A stretch of 64,000 nucleotides of DNA, taken from assembly GCA_027924585.1 (NCBI GenBank), contig BSBM01000643.1:19827001-19891000 (forward strand), read 5' to 3'. This DNA is from Larix kaempferi. Lineage: Eukaryota > Streptophyta > Pinopsida > Pinales > Pinaceae. Under the pieces are notes generated by a model. That model was not told the DNA's origin. It saw only the letters and a list, made by a program, of their open reading frames with translations, and ran no database searches. Positions 46,621 to 58,589 of this stretch are shown one piece after another (within the stretch, counting starts at the first letter, position 1; each line of letters opens with the position of its first letter). A program made the position numbers and the translations under genes.

Positions 46621-48330
46621 GGGTTGATACAGTCTAAACAGGTGGTCCAGCTCTGCATGGAAAAAGCTTGCGATATTTATACTTTGATTATAAACTTGAG
46701 CATTCAATGAAGGATTGGACATTGAACAACCTTCTATAACGTTACCCATGTGAACATTGATTTCATTGCGTTTAATCCATCACGAAGTTATGAACTTTGC
46801 TTCAGTAGTACAAATTTCTGCCTATGGATGTATAACTGTATTTGACGGATTGGACCTGCTGGATATTTGATGTTGTGGAGATACAAGAACAGATTTCAAT
46901 GCAAAAATGGTTAAATGTGGTCAGACATGAATGCACCGCCTTTACTCCTCATCGTTTATAAAATTCGATGGGTAAAGCTCTTACTCTCATTATTTTGTTG
47001 TTCGATACTGGTATTGTGACATAATATCAGTTTTTTTCTCAGCATTCGAATCGCCTTCAATTTGTTGCTCTTTTACAGACCTGCAACCCTGTCAAGGATT
47101 CAAAGATTGTTGTTTCCTATTAAAAAAAAAGGTTCTCCTCTCAAACAAAAGTCATTTCCCCTGGTATAATTATGTTGTTCTAAATCCTGTTTCTATTTAA
47201 TACATTCAAACGAGATTTTGCTGTCTTTTTTTATGTTTTTTCTTGAAAACTACAGTATGTTTATGTCAATTATTTACTGGTTTTTATTTGTTGCTCTTTT
47301 ACAGACCAGCAACACTGTCAATGATCCAAAGATTGTTGTTTTCTATTAAAAAAAAAGGTTCTCCTCTCAAACCAAAAATCATTTCCCTTTTTATAATTAT
47401 GCTGTTCTAAATCCTGTTTCTGTTTAATACATCCAAACAAGATTTTGTTGTCTTTTTTATGTTTTTTCTTGAAAACTAGAGTCTGTTTATGTCAATTATT
47501 TACTGGTTTCAGATGAAAGGTTACTTGACTGGTATGTATTAATTTAGTCATTTGCTATGTGGACAATCATATCTTGTTCTCATTGTTCCTGTTTAATACT
47601 TAAAAACAAGGTTCTCAGAGTAAATTTAGCCATAATTATGTTTCCTTTTCTGCTGTTTTTTGTTTGAAACTAGCTTCTGTTTTTTTTGCTGTAACTTGTA
47701 TTTGACCATTTACCTCATTTATTTACTGTTTTCAGATGAGATATTACTTGACTGGTATATATTCATTTACTAATTTTGCAAACAAGACCCAATTTATCTA
47801 AAATTATCCTTTTTTTTGTTTCTTTTCTTTTTGTTGTTGTTGAAAACTACACTCTGTTTCTACTATTTTTGTTGGAAACTATAGTCCGTTTCTGCCAATG
47901 GATTGTCATTTATTTACTGGTTTTAGACAAAGGGTTACTTCACTGGTATATATTCATTCTCTTGTGTTGGTTCTCAGAGTAAATTTAACCAGAATTATGT
48001 TCCCTTTTTTGCTGTTTTTTGTTGTAAACTAGCTTCTCTTTTTTTGCTGTTTTTGGTTCAAAATTGTATTTGACCATTTACCTCATTTATTTACTGTTTT
48101 TTACATGAAATGTTACTTGACTGGTATATATTCATTTACTAATTTTGGAAAATAAGAGCCAATTCACCATGCCCTCCATTTCTGTATTCTTGCCACAAAT
48201 ATTCCTATGTATTGCATGAAATATAAAATGATCTTTTGTCATGTTTACTCTTGCAAATATTACATGTATAGTATTTTTTTGCTCCACCAAATGCATCACA
48301 AATTCCACAACCACTAAACATTTTTTTTTT
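46621..48330 (+). repeat. Leader region upstream of Helitron gene with tandem copies
   Basis: There is a 226-bp direct duplication, 47061-47286 and 47287-47512. A second motif, TTACTTGACTGGTATATATT, recurs at 47521, 47744, 47935 and 48114. Several copies carry TTTTCAG or TTTACAG before it, resembling 3' splice sites. A leader with introns for the downstream gene is possible but unproven. No protein is recognised. Confidence 0.6.
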
Positions 48331-48334
48331 AACC

Positions 48335-49109
48335 ATGCCAACCAATGATAACAATGATCAAGAGAATGCACGCAGAAGACTTCTATATGCTCAAAAGAAA
48401 AATGCAAACAACAAGCGTCAACACTTTCTATATAGAGCTGCTCGTCAACTTGTTCAAATCCCTTCTCTGTTTGACGTTGCTCAACCTCCACTTATACCGT
48501 CCACACCATTCACATCCACAACAACGCACCCAACAAGCATGCACCTACATGGTGCACAACAACGATTCTGTACAAGATTGGACAAATTATCTCCCATGAA
48601 AATATGCTCTATATGCATGGAGTCATATCCTGGAATTAAAATAAAACACTCTTCTGGTGCATATGCATGTTCTCGGTGCAATGCGGAACAAAATGGCCAC
48701 CGCTATTCCATTGCAAACAATATGGATCCTGGGATACAACCATCAGTGCTAGCAACCCTTACTCAAGTTGAATAAATGCTAATTTCTCGAGGTTAACCCA
48801 ATTTTACAAGTCACTCATGCTCGTGGGGGCCAATATACATATTCTGGCCACACAATCAGCTTCCCACAAAACATTAAAATCATTGCCACTTTCCTCCCTC
48901 ATTTACTCTCAGACATTGACATTCTTATTGTTCGTAAATGCAGTACTAGGAAAAAGCCTTATGACTTCTTTGTTAGTCGAACACGTGTTCTTGATGCTCT
49001 TGAATACAAGCTTTCAAATGATCCATACTACAAAGATGTCCAAGTTAACTCAACTGCATTATCTTCTTTACCTCTTGAACCAACTGACATTTTAGCCCTC
49101 CTTCATCAT
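48335..49109 (+). pseudogene. Helitron N-terminal region with CxxC zinc-binding pairs
   Basis: The frame 48335-48775 contains CSICMESYPG and, 18 residues later, CSRCNAEQ. Two CxxC pairs like these occur in the zinc-binding region that precedes the Rep domain in many plant and animal Helitron proteins. A stop near 48773 and a frame change follow. Then text such as ARGGQYTYSGHTISFPQNI and KPYDFFVSRTRVLDALEY continues in other frames toward the Rep domain. Confidence 0.75.
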
Positions 49110-51420
49110 GTGACACCTGCTAAAACCCCATTTGATGAACATACCTCAACTTCTACTATTAAATCATCCAACTTTATCAAAACTCATGAACAACAATCAT
49201 CCTCCTTTATATCTACACAAACAAATTGTAGAACCGAGGTTGATGAAATCAAACGCTTCTTAGGAGCAATCCATGCAAGCACTCTACCTTCCATTGACTG
49301 GCCCCCAATAGACAGTTGCCCTATTAATGAGTATAACACTATAGGCCTCCTCTCAATGGCCTTCTCAACCTTATTTCCCACAGGAGTTGCAATGCTTAAA
49401 CAACCACACATTCAAGAGGTTGGTATGGACAATTATGCACCGCACCTTCTTAGATATCATGACAATAGATCTGGCCAACATCCTCGTTTTCGTTATTACA
49501 TATATAACTTGATGATGCACCATCGTAGCCAATCTACTGCTTCCGTGTTTGTCAAGCGTAACATCGAAGATACATTGCCTCCAACCATATCAGAACTTGT
49601 ACAACAATTAAAAGACTTGCCTGATGCTAAAATTGTTGAGCAATTCATGCGCTTCGGCTTCACACTTTGTGGGACACGCTCCTATTGGAACAAAAGCAGG
49701 GGTGAGCTAACTGACAAGATCACTCAACACGGGACACCTACATTCTTCTTCACGCTCAGTGCAGCTGACACAAAGTGGATAGATTTGCATTCTTTGATTC
49801 CTATACAAGCTCCATCCACTTCAAATCAACAACACCAATGGAGAATTCGCAACCTTATATCCAATCCACACATTGCATCTCAATACATGGACAATAGATT
49901 CAAAATATTCCTAGAAGTGGTTCTTCAAAAAGGCCTTCTTACAAAAGACTACTGGTGCAGGTTTGTAATAACTCATATTCCCATTAAAGTTCAATGTATT
50001 TAAAACTTAAAATATTTGTTCCTTAAATTTATATTTTACATGTAGGTATGAATGGCGACACAGGGGATCTGCGCATATACATGGATTCTTATGGCTAGAA
50101 AATGAACCCAATATGGACACGTTAAACTGGGTAGATGCTACAAAGATTGAAGATGCCAAATTATACTTTGGCAAGTTTGTTACAACATGGAATCCTCATG
50201 TCAACCATTCTTAAACTCCAACCCTACAAGCCTCTACTCTAAATGATCCATGCACCATTGGATCACAATCCATATTTGCAACTAATCACTTGGATGACTA
50301 TGAAGAACTTGTTAATTGTGTCCAAAGGCACACAAAATGTTCAGAATCTTCTTGCTTGCGCACAAAAGGATCATCTCTTCAATGTTGTTATGGGTTCCCC
50401 TTTGATCTACAACCTACCTCTTCCTTATTCATTGATGCAAAAGGACGGAAAACATACAACCCTGTAAGGAATGATGCCCTTCTAAATATTCACAACCCTA
50501 TGATGCTGTTAATTTGGCAAGCTAATGTTGATTGCCAACCTGTTCTTTCTAGACATGCTGTCCTCAAATATATTTCAAAATATGCAGCAAAAGAAGAGCC
50601 TAAATAAAAAAGCTACCATGCACTTCTTTCTCGCCTTGCACATGCAACTCTAGATGATGCCCCCATCCTTCTACCAATAAGATGTTTTCTATCTGAAACT
50701 ATTGCAGAAAGAGACATTGGTGCACAAGAGACTTGCCACATGCTCCAAAAACTCCCTCTTTGTCTTTCCAGTCGTTCCTTCCTTTCTTTAAATGTTAGCC
50801 AAAGCGTGTTCCGTCATATTTCCAATGCCTCTCCTGACATCCCAACAACACCCACCTTCATTTCTGCATACATGCAATTCCCACCTGCACTCGAACAACT
50901 TACCCTTCTTGAAGCTGCACGCTCTTGGTCATACTCACCTCATAAAAAGAAATCGCAATGGAAACCAAACAAACCTCCCAATATTGTTCGTGTCTTTCCT
51001 CACTTCACTAGCATTCCACCCATTACTGTAGATTCCTTTGTTTCCTTTAGCTGGAGTGAGCTCCTCCTATACAAGCCTTTCCATAGTATCCACAATGACA
51101 TTGGATCCACAACATTGGCCATAACTTCTAATTGGATTCGCATTAAAGACACATATACTGCATGGCATGTTGATCGTTTTCCAGAACCCCCCAGTACCCC
51201 TCCCTCTAATGACTCTACCTCTTCTTCAAACCACTTCCCCTTAGCCCCTTCCATGGATGAATGGGAACTCCTTTCTCAACTCCGCCCTGGAAACAACCTC
51301 TATGTTGATGACCTTGACATGCTTGGTCATCGTGACTTTGAAAAAGACCACAATTGGACTGAAAACCATATTCCTTCAAACATCCATGCAACAACTATAT
51401 CATTCATTGACGTCATTTGA
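49110..51420 (+). pseudogene. Helitron Rep (HUH endonuclease)
   Basis: 49110-49960 is a Helitron_like_N region (LFPTGVAML, HPRFRYYIYNLMMHHRSQ, GTPTFFFTLSAADTKW). An 85-bp intron (49961-50045, GT...AG) separates it from YEWRHRGSAHIHGF, where the HIH at 50074-50082 is the metal-binding HUH motif. The catalytic tyrosine pair is in KYISKYAAK (Tyr codons at 50569 and 50581). These residues nick and join DNA. In-frame stops occur near 50213 and 50607. The rest (50740-51420) is the linker toward the helicase and includes a NLYVDDLDML segment. Confidence 0.87.
49961..50045 (+). other. Intron inside Helitron Rep
   Basis: Starts GTTTGT, ends TTTTACATGTAG, AT-rich and 85 bp long, with a stop in every frame through it. 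Removing it joins the frame so that the Cys-Arg before it is followed directly by the Tyr-Glu-Trp that begins the HUH block. That is the arrangement expected from the family. Confidence 0.75.
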
Positions 51421-51474
51421 ACGTCTACACAAGTTGAACCTAACACCTTCTCATCTTCATGTTCTCCTGCCTCC

Positions 51475-52945
51475 TTGTCTCCCACACAACGCATGGATTT
51501 TTCCCTTATCATTGCACAATCCACAAATGATACAACCCTTCCCCCACTCAAAATGGTCATTCAAGGCACTGCAAGAACAAGAAAGTCTTTCTTGATTTCT
51601 TGCCTTAGATCTACACTCCAACATGCCTCTAGCGATAACCCTTCATCCTTGCTCCTCCTTTCTCCCACCGGTGTTGCTGCTTTTAACATACATGCGTTAA
51701 CAATACATTTTTCCCTTCGCATACCCATTACAAAGATGCATCCTCTTGAAGGACAATCCCTTTCAAGCTTCCAACAACAATTCCGCCATATCCGATACAT
51801 AGTCATTGATGAAATGAGTTTCGTTGGTCCAAAATTGTTAACCCGAATGGATGACCGCTTACAACAAGCATTCCCCTCCCAATGTACAACTCCATTTGGT
51901 GGGTGCTCCATCATCTTCCTTGGTGATTTTGGACAACTACCACCTGTAAAGGATATCCCCATGTCTGTTGGTGCATCACGAGGGAATTCTCTTTGGCATA
52001 GTTTTGACACTTTTGTCACTCTTTCAACCATCTTTCGACAATAAGGCAACACCCCTTCTCAAGTTTCCTTTCGACAACTCCTACTCAATCTTTGGAATGC
52101 AACACCAACTCTTGAAGATTGGACGCTGTTGATGTCAAGAACAATTTCGTCCCTTTCCCATGAAGACAATCATACATTTGACCAATGCACTCACTTGTAC
52201 GCAACTAATAGCTCCATTGCATTGCACAACAAACAAATGCTAAAACTCCTCAACATGCCAATTGCACATTGCTTTGTAGAGAAAAAGAAACATGTACAAA
52301 GCTCAATAGATGATGAACAACTTCCATTCAAGGTTCTACTAGCAATTGGTCAACAAGTCATGTTGACAACCAACTTGTGTGTCTCAACAGGACTTGTGAA
52401 TGGCTCACTTGGGAAAGTTATTGCAATTGTCTACAATTCCAATGATCAACCACCTACATTGCCGTCTTATGTTGTAATTGATTTTCTCCACTAAAAAGGC
52501 CCCCCATGGGATTCTTCCAATCCAAATTATGTCCACATTCCTCCTATAACAAGGGGTTCATGAAGGCAAGTACCACTTCGCATGGCATGGGGTTTAACAA
52601 TCCATAAAGCACAAGGGATGACCTTGCAAAATGCAACAATAGATATTGGCAAAACTGACCGATAAGAACTTACATTCACTGCAATATCAAGAGTAAAATC
52701 TCTATCAGGTCTTTGCATATCTCCACCTTTTTCCTTTTCTAGGTATTCTCGAATGAAAGATAGTCCCTATGTGCAGCGCAGAATACAAGAAGAGAACTTA
52801 CTTGCTTCAAATTCTTTGCAGCCACATGCTCCATACATTTATATTCTTGCTCCTTTGCAGCTCCATTTTTTCCACATCTTCTATTCCTATTGCTACCATC
52901 ATTCAATATTTGCCTATGAAAGACAAGAACATACTACTCTATAAA
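51475..52945 (+). pseudogene. Helitron Pif1-type helicase
   Basis: Walker A reads GTARTRKS (51565-51588) instead of GTAGTGKS, so two glycines have become arginine. Then come LLLLSPTGVAAFNI, Walker B YIVIDEMSFVG (about 51799-51831), IIFLGDFGQLPPV, a LLAIGQQVMLTTNLCVSTGLVNG block and the C-terminal LTIHKAQGMTL and TAISRVKSLSGL blocks near 52590-52720. The helicase unwinds DNA during rolling-circle transposition. Stops lie near 52043, 52492, 52562 and 52664, and a further frame runs to about 52945. Confidence 0.88.
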
Positions 52946-53149
52946 GAAGACAAGAAATTTAATCTTCGTATCAACACTTTTCTTGTACTACTATATCTTA
53001 TTTACTTCAATGTGTTGTCATCACTTTGATCTTATCTTTGTCTTTTTTTCAGTAAATATAAAATGTCACTATGCTGTCAAGGATTTATCCACAAAATGTG
53101 TGCATGGGATAATGAAGTAATGTGATCGAAATGATAGTCAATTCTCTGT

Positions 53150-54090
53150 TTGACTAACACTCTCGGTCGTTATTTTCCATCTTGAGAAAACTATTAAATA
53201 CACATGGTTATTGTATCCAAGTGGACGACCGGCTAATTGTCTTCCTTTTCGACCGGCGACAGTTTCAATACAGTTCTATCGACTTAATCGTCGACTTCTT
53301 TTGTTGATCGCTTTTTTTTTAATCTTAAACGAACCAGTCTCACTGAATTCTAATACTAGTCAAATTCCATAGTTGACATGAGCAAGAATATCATCCTGTC
53401 CGACGGTCAATCAATCTGCTTGCCGCTCACGCAACAATATGTCGATCATGTTTATAGAGTGACATACTTAAGAGTCGTCTAATATTTAAAGACTCCACCA
53501 AATCCGACCATTTTCACTTTCGACCATTTTGAATTCCGTTGATACCTTAGAAAAAATCTCCAAAAACAAATTAAATATTCATATCAACAATTCAATATGT
53601 TGTTAATGTTTACACAGTAACAACGTTAGGCCGACCAAAACAAACTATCCATCAATTGAACCACATACTTAAGAGTCGACCAATTTTTTAATGCATCGAC
53701 CAGATCCATCAATGGTTAGAAATTACCGACCAGAAATGATGGTATTCTTAAAGTGAGTTTTTAAAGTGATCATTTTCTTTAAAAGAACCAGATTTATGAC
53801 AACTAGTCGAACCTCGACTAAAAAATAGCTCCATTGAAGCAATTTCTTTTTGTTGTATTCTTTCCATTTATAGTTGTATAACTTATATTGATTCAACATT
53901 TCATTACTATTGTTTACACACAGAATGTACTAGATCCTCTGCTTACAACAACAACAAAAGTTTACAACCTATCTATGTTTAAGTTTACCCATTTAGACAA
54001 ATAACATTGACTCCTCTATATTAAATACTAGGTACCTTGTAAATATTTAAATAAAGATTCCTAATTATTCACACTGTATGTTTTCAAATC
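53150..54090 (+). repeat. CGACC-rich repeat sequence upstream of unknown gene
   Basis: Shares phrases with the left array (ATATGTCGATCATGTTTA, AGAGTCGACCAATTTTT, GGCCGACCAAAA, ATTCATATCAAC). The last 200 bp are plain AT-rich sequence ending TTTCAAATCAG|GTATG, a good 3' splice site two bases before the ATG at 54095. The downstream gene may therefore have an upstream non-coding exon. Confidence 0.65.
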
Positions 54091-54343
54091 AGGTATGTTG
54101 CAAAAAAACGACAAAAGAAAGGCTGAACAGATGGACCTTGAAAAGGAAGTGACTCAAAAAATACAGATGGAAACACTATTTAAAGACACTAAACCTATCA
54201 TAGGTCGCAGTGCTGAGTTCAAATGGGGTGAGTTGTACATAGCTATCAGAGACAGAAAAATACCTAATTCAACCTTGAAGGAAACCATAATTTATGAAAA
54301 CATCAAGAGGTCCAACCGTCACAAGGTAACTACGCGGCCATAA

Positions 54344-55939
54344 ATGTTTCACTGCTCAAAGGTTATTGCATGGATCTTGCCCCATGTAGATACTTCAACA
54401 AGGATAATTTCAAATGCCAATGGGAAATGGATCACATCCTTCCAACCAACCCACCTTGCAGCTGCATACAAGCTGCCTACCTCCAATGTATTTTTAACTG
54501 ATGATTGGGTAAGATGTGCCAATATAAATAATGTTGAATGTGGAAGGGAAATGTTGCTACTAGACAAACAACTTAGACCCAAACATACCAATAAATATGC
54601 CATTGAAAACTTAAGGACCCCCTACAGAATCATAGTCCTATTGTTAAGCAGACTCTTCGGTCTACCAAACGCCAACAACTATAAACTCAGTTGGGTTCCA
54701 TTGATATACCATGTTGCCACCCATGGTACAATCTTCAATTGGGCAACTATTATTTCAGAAAGTATGGCGTCAACCATTTCTACAGCTCAAATGGGCCTTT
54801 CACAAGGGAAATCAGAAATTTTCATGTCTAGCTACCTTATCGATTGCATATTAGTCAGCCACCCTTTCCCTAATTTGGGATGTACTTGGAATCCGAATAA
54901 AAATCCCATTCATGTAGCATATCAGGTAACTTGGGCTCACCGATATACAAGGTACTGCAAATTACTATGCAAAGAACTAATCATGCCCCTTTATTTACTT
55001 GTCTTCAATAAAGAAGCAAATTGTATGTCAGACAATGCCTTGGATGTAATAGGTGAATATGGAGACTATTACTTCTCCTCAGAAGGCACATACATTAGAA
55101 TGTATGGGGGCACAAAACCTCCTTTTCTATTGCCCAAATATGCTACATATTACATTGTACATAAAGAAGCGATCATACAAGTATTCGTCAATGGAATTGG
55201 TAACTACCTCGATCACAACAAAATTGTCTCTTACCCACCTATACCATTCAACATTGGTGGATACAAATTTCATAAGATTAAGGTAGTGGAAGCCTATATT
55301 GCAGACTTGGATCCTTTTCACTTTGGAACAAAACTATTTGTAAGAAATGACAACAAAGGCAAAGTGGCTAAACATTGTTCTTCTTACAAAATCACTTTTC
55401 AGTACCCAAATCACTTTTTGGAAGAAGAACAAATATATAAAAGGATACACAACATGACAGAGCTACACAACAAACTATATCCGAATATTGCATCTACTTC
55501 TACCCAAACTACAACCAAAGAAAAGAAACCAGAAATAGATAGGCAAAGAGAAGAGCCAGTAATAGTTGGTCGAATTAATCAATCGCCCCTGACTAGCCAC
55601 AGTCGACAATTTCTACAAGCAAAAAGCAGTCAGAATTGCCGACAAATAGATGGGAAAAACCCACATTCATGCGACAACTCACAGATAGGCTGTCAATCAG
55701 AATTAAATAGGTTGTCAAATCATTATTTAATGCAGTCATCTACTTTTAATTCACATGCGGCAAACACTTCCTCCTTAAATGCTGACCTAGAAGATTGTTG
55801 GATACTCTTTTTCCAAGCACTGGAAAACCAGACTTCAAAGAAAACAGAAGCATTCTGTGAACCTGAGAGCTCTACAGAAACAATGGGGCCAAAGAAAGGT
55901 CAGACTACAACCCGTTCAGCCACAACTAAAGTCCGTTAA
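54344..55939 (+). pseudogene. Longest open part of the unknown gene (531 residues)
   Basis: Open in phase with the preceding 54095-54343 segment, which ends one codon before its ATG in a TAA. It could therefore be either a second ORF or the same ORF with one stop. The first 370 residues are rich in aromatic residues, Cys and His, for example RTPYRIIVLLLSRLFGLPNA, TWNPNKNPIHVAYQ and FHKIKVVEAYIADLDPFHFG. This suggests a folded domain that I cannot name. The last 150 residues are polar and low in complexity. A 531-residue open frame in AT-rich DNA is very unlikely by chance. Confidence 0.8.
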
Positions 55940-57374
55940 TTGGAGATGGCCCAAACACTGCTGGAAACCCGTTTACAGCTAATTCGAAACGCTAAGGTAC
56001 ATGAGCCACACTGGCGAAAAAATTGGAAAGATATTCTTGAGTGGGGAAAGGAATCAAATGGCCATTGGAGGGAGCCAACTCAAAGACTGCGGACTGCTAC
56101 AATTCTCCAATACATGAACGCACCTCTGCTGGAACAGTTTGGTGGAATGAAAGATATTATTGCTCGATTCATAGTAAGCAAATATCATAATGGAAAATTC
56201 TATTTTGATGTTCCAGTCAAAATAAATGGTGAGTTCATCAAAAAAATTACAGGGTTATCAAACAAAGGTGTAGATATACCTAGTCGACAGACACCAGAAT
56301 TGATCAAGGATTTTACAGACCACCCAACTGGAAAGAATTCTCGAGGGTTATTGGTGACCCAGATAAAATTTGAAAATTATAAAATAGCTGCGTGAAACGT
56401 GTCCACGGCTTTGTCAACCTCCGGTCGAGGGTCTGATTTAAAAATTGAAATGCTAGAGCCTATCTTGGGCATGGAAAAAGAAGGAAAAATATACAAATGG
56501 GCTAAGTACCTTGCCAAAATTATCAAGAACATATGTATGAAGTGCCAAGAGGTTGGAGCGCCCATTCGCTACCCATCTCTAATCATCTTGATATATAGCA
56601 ATGACGGCTGTAAGACCAGCAGGCAATAAAGAATTTACTAAAGAAGGTCCTGTGTTAATGAACAATTTTCATTGCTTTACGAAAGGAGGCAATAGACTTG
56701 GACCGTCAACAGTAAAGATTTTCCTAGAAGCGTGGTTCGAAGACTTCAAAGTTCAATCGACCAGATGGAGAGTATCTCAGAATGTTCATCGGATTCTGCC
56801 TCCGATTGCTCACATTGAACTTGCACTCGACCATACATCAGTTTGGTACTTGGAAGGAGCAACCAGACTCGCGCAAGATCTCGACTATTACCCTTCGATC
56901 GAGGAAATCTTCAATGAGCTTCAAAGGAAGTCCAACACAAAATTGACAATGCCTGCTATCACACACCAAGTCGACATTCCGACAGTCGAACCTTTAATGG
57001 ATGCAGAAAAAGAAGAAGCGTATGAAAGCCGCCTATATATGGACAATTTTACTTTTCAACCTCAACCCACAGTCGGATTAGAACAATTAGCACTTACGCT
57101 TATTCCACACCAAGATTCACCGGATGGACCTGAACAATCGGATGAAGAGACCCTATCGGACAATCCTGAGTACGCCTTGACGACTGACAATATTCACCAG
57201 ATGGCCGACCAATTATCTATAGGTCGACATTCAAGAGTTGTACAAATACAAGGAAAGGGCAAAAGAAAAATGACCATTGACGATCCGACAGTGGAAGATG
57301 AAACTGAATTATACGACACTACAACACGAATATTGGAAGATGCAGCTAAGAACAAAATACCTGTCGACGAGTAG
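55940..57374 (+). pseudogene. Unknown gene, second globular region
   Basis: The frame continues after the TAA at 55937-55939 and again after a TGA at 56393-56395. It then shifts by one base near 56590 into a frame open to TAG at 57372-57374. Visible features are HWRKNWKDILEW, LLEQFGGMKDIIARFIVSKY, GEFIKKITGLSNKGVDIPSR, SGRGSDLKIEMLEPI, NICMKCQEVGAPIRYPSL and WFEDFKVQSTRWRVSQNVHR. A highly acidic stretch follows near 57100-57180. The conserved look of the GLSNKG and RWRV blocks suggests a real domain, but its function is unknown. Confidence 0.7.
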
Positions 57375-58505
57375 TTGCAGAAATTTCTGGAAACTAAGCA
57401 CCCTCGACCCAAAAAGAAAGTCAAACTTATCATCGACGGTGTTGTCGAATTGTCAAATAACTCAGCTCCACCATTGCTGACCATTGTCACAGAGGATACT
57501 ATTTTTTCTACACCTATGGTAAGTACCCCACTTGCACTTCAACCTGCATCTCAAATTTCAAATATTGTACAAACTCTTCCTTCCTCACTTCGAGAAACAT
57601 TTCAAAATGATAGCGACATTACCCAATTCATGACTCAACTCCCGGCCGTCTTCCCATATTGGAGAAAATTCATAACCAAGAAACGTGTATTTGCAGACAC
57701 TGGTTCACCAACAGATTCTTCCCCTCCTGGTGTGATCCCAACGGAACTTTTGAATCCATCAGATACTTTAGCACTACAACCAATTGGCATGCGCCATACC
57801 CTTCTAGAGCGCAATCCTGACACAAACAATCCAATTTTTGCTCAACAGACTTCTTCGTTCATTCCTTTTCCAGTCAATCCGTCGATGCAATCCCATTCAC
57901 CTCCCCGACATGTTGTGAACTCACCACAACATTTCCTCGATGTTCAAGTTTTAGATGTAGTCTTATCTCCTGTAGTTAGTCGCGAACCGTCTACCAGTTC
58001 AAATCCTAACCCTCGTCTTCCAGTCGACGAAACACGTGTGTTATCGACAGGTGAAATCAGTACCACTATACCATTCCACGACCCTTCCAACACGATGACC
58101 ACATCAGAACCAATCCAACTTCAACATCACGAAACACTCGTTCCAAAAGTCTTGAAAGTAACAGTCGAGTTAGCAGCAGAAACAACTGAAGCAACAGTCG
58201 AGTCAGCAAAAGAAACAACTCACGCAACAGTTGAGACAACAAAACAAGTAACAAGTGAAGAAGTAGTTTCGACAAACACAGTAGAAATACCAAGAACATC
58301 AATACAAGCAGAACAGTCTACTGAAGAAGCACAAAAACTGACAGAACAGACATCAGCAATAGTCGAGAATAAAAAAGAATCAGAACAACAATTACCACCA
58401 CCAAAATCCAAAGGAATATCCAAGAAAAAGGAAAAAAACAAAAAAGGCGCCTACAGAAACATCTTCAGCAACATCAACAACATCTGCACCACATATCTCA
58501 ATTGA
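57375..58505 (+). pseudogene. Unknown gene, Ser/Thr/Pro-rich linker
   Basis: 376 residues in phase with the part before the TAG at 57372. It is dominated by Ser, Thr, Pro, Val and Gln, with a 10-11-residue repeat of the type ETTEATVESAKETTHATVET around 58170-58250 and a lysine-rich end (KSKGISKKKEKNKKG). It looks disordered. Reading in a neighbouring frame from about 58440 gives more natural Ser/Thr text, suggesting a frameshift there. Confidence 0.65.
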
Positions 58506-58589
58506 GTCGCTTATCTGTACATCTCGACCAATTTGGGCCGATCACGACATACTATCCACAACAGGAACCACAAGAAGAGCTCGACTTAC

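Larger units (their letters stand above)
48335..52945 (+). mobile_element. Helitron rolling-circle transposon, decayed
   Basis: A Rep nuclease-Pif1 helicase gene is spread over about 4.6 kb, the hallmark of autonomous Helitrons, which move by rolling-circle replication. It has at least eight stops or frameshifts and damaged helicase residues. The coordinates cover the coding remains only. A 5' TC end and a 3' hairpin with CTRR were not identified. CGACC-rich repeat sequence lies on both sides (up to 46620, from about 53150), so the Helitron may be inserted in that array. Confidence 0.85.

Noticed and set aside
51274-51330. NLYVDDLDML in the Helitron as a reverse transcriptase YVDD
   Set aside because: No other RT blocks surround it. 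It lies in the linker between Rep and helicase of the Helitron protein.
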